23,561 bases of DNA from assembly GCA_003254885.1 (NCBI GenBank), contig QANT01004828.1, positions 1-23,561 on the forward strand. The letters are read 5' to 3'. Below, piece by piece: positions 20,791 to 23,561 of this stretch; the stretch's first letter is position 1; every line of letters begins with the position of its first letter. The notes under the pieces were generated by a model. The model was not told the DNA's origin. It searched no databases and saw only the letters and a program-made list of their open reading frames with translations. Both the position numbers and the translations under genes were made by a program. The stretch is from Purshia tridentata (taxonomy: Eukaryota > Streptophyta > Magnoliopsida > Rosales > Rosaceae).

Positions 20791-22238
20791 TTAAGATAAG
20801 AGAACCAGTGGGAGTGACCAAATTGCTATGACCAATATGAGAAATAGGCAAACCTTCACCATTACCAATGGTAACTGACTCATTGCTTGGATAGGTAGTG
20901 ATGCCATTGAGGAGAAACCTTCACCATTACCAATGGTAACTGACTCATTGTTTGGATAGGTAGTGATGCCATTGAGGAGCTGAGCCTCATTTGTCATATG
21001 ATTAGTTGCCCCTGTGTCTGCAAGCCAGTAGAATGGAACTGGAGCAGGAGTTGGAGTTGAGGTAGTTGAAGCAAGCATAGCAGTGGGAAAAGAAAGAGAC
21101 TGCTGCTGCTGCTGGCCAGGGAATCCAATGATGTAGTAGCATCTATCAGCTGTATGATTTGTCTTGCCATAAAACTGACATTCCAATATAGGACCATTAC
21201 CAAGGTGAAAATTGCTCAAGAATCTGCAAGTTTTTGCTTCATGACCAATTCTACCACAGAGTTGACAAACCAGACCAGAGAAAGAGCCATGAAACTGGTT
21301 AGGGCCTGGAAAGTGACCAGAGGAAAAGCCATGATGCTGGAAGTTGGAGTTGGGATGACCATGATAGCCCCTACCTCCAACATTGTACCTACCACCAAAA
21401 TTAAACCTGCCTCTTCCTTGAGTAAAGTAGCCAGTCATTTGAGGAAAACCAGGGGCACCATATTGAGGAACAAAGTAAGAAAGGCAAGAGAACCCTAGAG
21501 GGACAGAAGGAGCAGACGGATGCACATCATGAGACACTGGAGTGGGGGAAGAAGAAGAAGTTGGTCCAGTAGAGGTGTGTCCTACCATAGCAGTGAGTGG
21601 AAGAAGAGAGGCAGCCTTGGACTCATTGTCAATGTCAATTTCAACTGCCTTGAGAAGGGTTTTAAGCTCACTCATTGAGTAGCTGACAAATTGGGCACGA
21701 ATTACAGTTTTGATAGCAGCAAAGTCAGGGGGTAACCCTTGAAGAACTGAAACCACAACATCCTCATCATCAAGAGCAACACCAACAGTGGCAAGGGCAT
21801 CTCGAGCTACTTTGATCTTATCAAGATACACTTCAATTGAATCAGAACCATTCTTGATATCTTGAAGATTCGATTTTAACTGAAGGATGTTCTGTCTACA
21901 GGGAGCTGCAAATTTATGCTGAAGATTGATCCACATTTCTCTGGCAGATTTGCTACCAACAACACATGACAACGCAACATGAGACAAAGTCTGACCAAGC
22001 ATGTGAATGATATTTTGATCTTGAACCATCCATTGAGTGTACGCAAGGGAGATTTCAGAAGTGAAACCCTCAGTTGCAAACAACACAAGCTTAGAAGAAC
22101 ATGGAAATGAACCATCAATAAAGCCATATAGGTTCTGGCCACGCAGAAAAATTCCATTCGAAGCAGCCAAGTTGGATAGTTATTCTCATCAAGAAGAATT
22201 GAGGGAAGAAACATTGGAGAAACAGTGGAGGTAGACAT
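20791..22238 (-). pseudogene. Retrotransposon gag and protease region
   Basis: The likely gag start is the ATG at 22236-22238 (MSTSTVSPMFLPS), about 320 bases inside the PBS. The N-terminal ENNYPTWLLRMEFF block, the long helical capsid-like part (REMWINLQHKF, VLQGLPPDF), a Gly-rich stretch and a CCHC knuckle (CQLCGRIGHEAKTC, 21226-21267) follow. A second knuckle at 21139-21180 has Tyr in place of its second Cys. The protease active site, ADTGATNHM, is at about 20998-21021. Gag loses one base in an A run (plus strand 22147-22151), shifting the frame. Protease is then cut by the 65-bp duplication. Confidence 0.92.
20850..20979 (-). repeat. 65-bp tandem duplication in the protease region
   Basis: Copies lie at 20850-20914 and 20915-20979 and differ at a single base. 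As 65 is not a multiple of three, the duplication breaks the frame between the protease and the pre-integrase region. One mismatch in 65 suggests that it is no older than the insertion and perhaps younger, but the numbers are small. Confidence 0.93.
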
Positions 22239-22555
22239 GGAAACCAAGAAATGAAAACAGAAGAGATCGATATGGAGAGACGAAAGTATCGAAATGAAAC
22301 TAAAGAAATTGCACAAATGACACTGATGAATTTGCAAAGACGAAGTTGAAAAAGATTGGAGAAATTTGCAGAAAGGAATTGGCAGATAAGAACTTGCAGA
22401 ATCGAATTTAGATAAAAATGCAAGAATGAAATACTCAAAGAGATATTGTGAGAAGAAATTGCAAATAAAACTGTAATCAAGAAGAACCAGAAACTTATCT
22501 GAGAAAATGAGTTGAAGAACAAGCTCAAGACACCATGGTCACCATGATCGCCATG

Positions 22556-22567
22556 GCTCTGATACCA
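22556..22567 (-). other. Primer binding site for initiator Met tRNA
   Basis: On the minus strand, TGGTATCAGAGC lies directly after the 5' LTR. It is the classic sequence complementary to the 3' end of plant initiator tRNA-Met, used to prime first-strand synthesis. It fixes the orientation of the element and the inner end of the LTR. Confidence 0.95.
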
Positions 22568-22789
22568 TAAAAGTTTAAGAGAATTAACAGATTGAAAGAC
22601 AAAGTAATATTGCTAAACAGAAATTGTTATTGCTCGAGTGAGTGAAACAGTACACTGGGAGGTCTATTTAACTGAAATCAAGCCTAATTGATTGCTAACT
22701 AATTCTTGCCAGCTAGTATTAATAACAAGCAATCAGGTCATGACACCTGGCATTGCTAACTAACTGAACCAGAAGCTTAATAGCTAACA
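22568..22789 (-). repeat. 5' LTR (right), 222 bp
   Basis: Same length as the left LTR with 10 substitutions and no gaps. It would carry the element's promoter. One of the four ATTGCTAA motifs (the outermost) is changed here to ATAGCTAA. Confidence 0.93.
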
Positions 22790-22794
22790 CTCAT
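22790..22794. repeat. Target-site duplication, right copy (CTCAT)
   Basis: Exact copy of the five bases before the left LTR. Confidence 0.92.
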
Positions 22795-23286
22795 CAACAG
22801 GGAATACCAAATTGAAGGAATCCTTAGCAAGGCATACATGTTCTTTCTTGTTCTTGAAACAATCTCATCGATTAAAATAAACTACAGCAAAAAAGAAATT
22901 CAAGTCGAGAACAAGGAACACATTCTCTTCATTCATTATTTCTTTTTCCCAAATTTGATACGCGCAAAACTTATTTGAACTGACAAAGTAATATGCTGGG
23001 CCATGGCATCAACCATAATAACCCTTATATTTCAATATTTCAGACTTTCAGTCAAATTCGTAAATATAAAGGATCGTGCACAGGGACCTTGTACATTGTG
23101 AACTCTTGGAAATCAGAACTTATTGACTATTTTCCAGATACAAATTTACTACAAAACAAAAAGTAGTGCCAGCCCAAGAGGCAGCTCGAACCTAACTCTT
23201 AATATGAACCAAAAAAGGGGTTCATATTAACGAACAAGCATAACTGATCAATAAGTAGTGCATCACAGAGAACCCCATCTCTCCAA
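22795..23286. other. Intergenic or 3' UTR with a 12-bp perfect inverted repeat
   Basis: No ORF stands out. TTAATATGAACC (23199-23210) and its exact complement (23219-23230) flank an 8-base loop and could form a stable hairpin. If the minus-strand exon at 23287-23433 is real, this stretch is its 3' untranslated region. Confidence 0.4.
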
Positions 23287-23433
23287 CTACTCCACCCCTC
23301 CCCCCAGCCCCCATAAGAAGAAAATAAATTTCTTTCCACATGCACTTCCCTGAGGAGCAAAGGGATTTTGATATGAAAATGAACCAGATGAATCAGATTT
23401 CTTTGGTGTCATTCCTTGCTTACCTTGGCCTCC
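23287..23433 (-). CDS. Possible last exon of an unidentified minus-strand gene (partial)
   Basis: On the minus strand, a possible acceptor (CCCTAG before GGAGGC) opens 48 codons that end in TAG at 23287-23289. The peptide is hydrophilic and low-complexity: GGQGKQGMTPKKSDSSGSF, then SYQNPFAPQG. A stop in the same frame sits at the acceptor itself, so if the segment is coding it must be spliced. The rest of the gene would lie beyond 23561. The last residues (FIFFLWGLGGG) look untypical, so another frame or chance is possible. No family recognised. Confidence 0.25.
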   Translation of the reverse strand, partial: GGQGKQGMTPKKSDSSGSFSYQNPFAPQGSACGKKFIFFLWGLGGGVE

Positions 23434-23561
23434 CTAGGGCATCTCAATAAGAAGAGAAAACATAATTAAGCTTTGACCACTGGGACAATGGACATAACTT
23501 GAGCATACAAAAATGACTAAACGTTGAACCCAATAACAACAGCCCAAGCCCCATTTTGAAA
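23434..23561. other. Window edge, possible intron
   Basis: No independent feature is seen. It could be the last intron of the gene proposed at 23287-23433. Confidence 0.2.

Larger units (their letters stand above)
17003..22789 (-). mobile_element. Ty1/copia LTR retrotransposon, complete but decayed
   Basis: The 5787-bp element is read on the minus strand: 5' LTR (right), PBS, gag, protease, integrase, reverse transcriptase, RNase H, PPT, 3' LTR (left). Integrase before reverse transcriptase defines the copia (Pseudoviridae) order. The ends are fixed by a 5-bp target duplication. The LTRs are both 222 bp and differ at 10 sites (8 transitions, 2 transversions), about 4.5%. This puts insertion at roughly a few million years ago, depending on the rate used. 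The gag-pol frame is broken near 22147, at 20850-20979, near 20313-20320, at 20175-20177, at 19788-19790, within 19530-19585, near 19020, and at 18300-18338, so it cannot move by itself. The LTR runs TG...TA rather than the usual TG...CA. I do not assign a lineage. Confidence 0.95.

Noticed and set aside
1..23561. CRISPR arrays, bacterial operons or a phage-defence system
   Set aside because: The window is plant nuclear DNA with spliced genes; no regular spaced repeats or bacterial-type gene clusters are present.

Overview
This is a piece of flowering-plant nuclear DNA, most likely from a eudicot. The evidence is AT-rich non-coding DNA, GT-AG introns, plant-type promoters with CT tracts and TATA boxes, monosaccharide transporters closest to the STP13 subfamily, a DUF295-type F-box gene, and plant transposons (SINE, hAT MITE, Ty1/copia). 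I cannot name the species from the sequence alone.

Layout. 1-1042: upstream DNA and promoter of the first transporter. 1043-4081 (+): STP-A, a five-exon STP13-like H+/hexose symporter gene. 4082-6206: intergenic, with a small tRNA-derived SINE. 6207-8899 (+): STP-B, a tandem paralogue with identical intron phases. 8900-10799: AT-rich intergenic DNA with a diverged direct repeat. 10800-12074 (+): single-exon F-box/DUF295 gene. 12075-14212: intergenic, with a possible decayed gene piece. 14213-14898: a complete non-autonomous hAT-type element with an exact 8-bp target duplication. 14899-16997: intergenic, with a weak miR157-like hairpin and a TATA-led stretch of unknown function. 17003-22789 (-): a complete but decayed Ty1/copia retrotransposon with two 222-bp LTRs, PBS, PPT and an exact 5-bp target duplication. 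22795-23561: intergenic, with a possible last exon of a minus-strand gene running off the window.

How the parts relate. The two transporters are a tandem duplication. STP-B keeps every transport residue I could check. STP-A is a complete reading frame, but it replaces the family's proton-coupling Asp with Glu, changes other conserved positions, and has a weak splice donor. This suggests sub- or neofunctionalisation or early decay. The Thr matching the BAK1-phosphorylated residue of Arabidopsis STP13 is kept in both. The F-box gene is probably independent. The retrotransposon is dead: it has at least five frameshifts, three in-frame stops and two internal tandem duplications. One of these is an in-frame 237-bp duplication of half of RNase H, and its divergence matches that of the LTRs.

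I found no wholly new system. The most interesting points are the Asp-to-Glu change in STP-A, the RNase H duplication, and the weak miR157-like hairpin.
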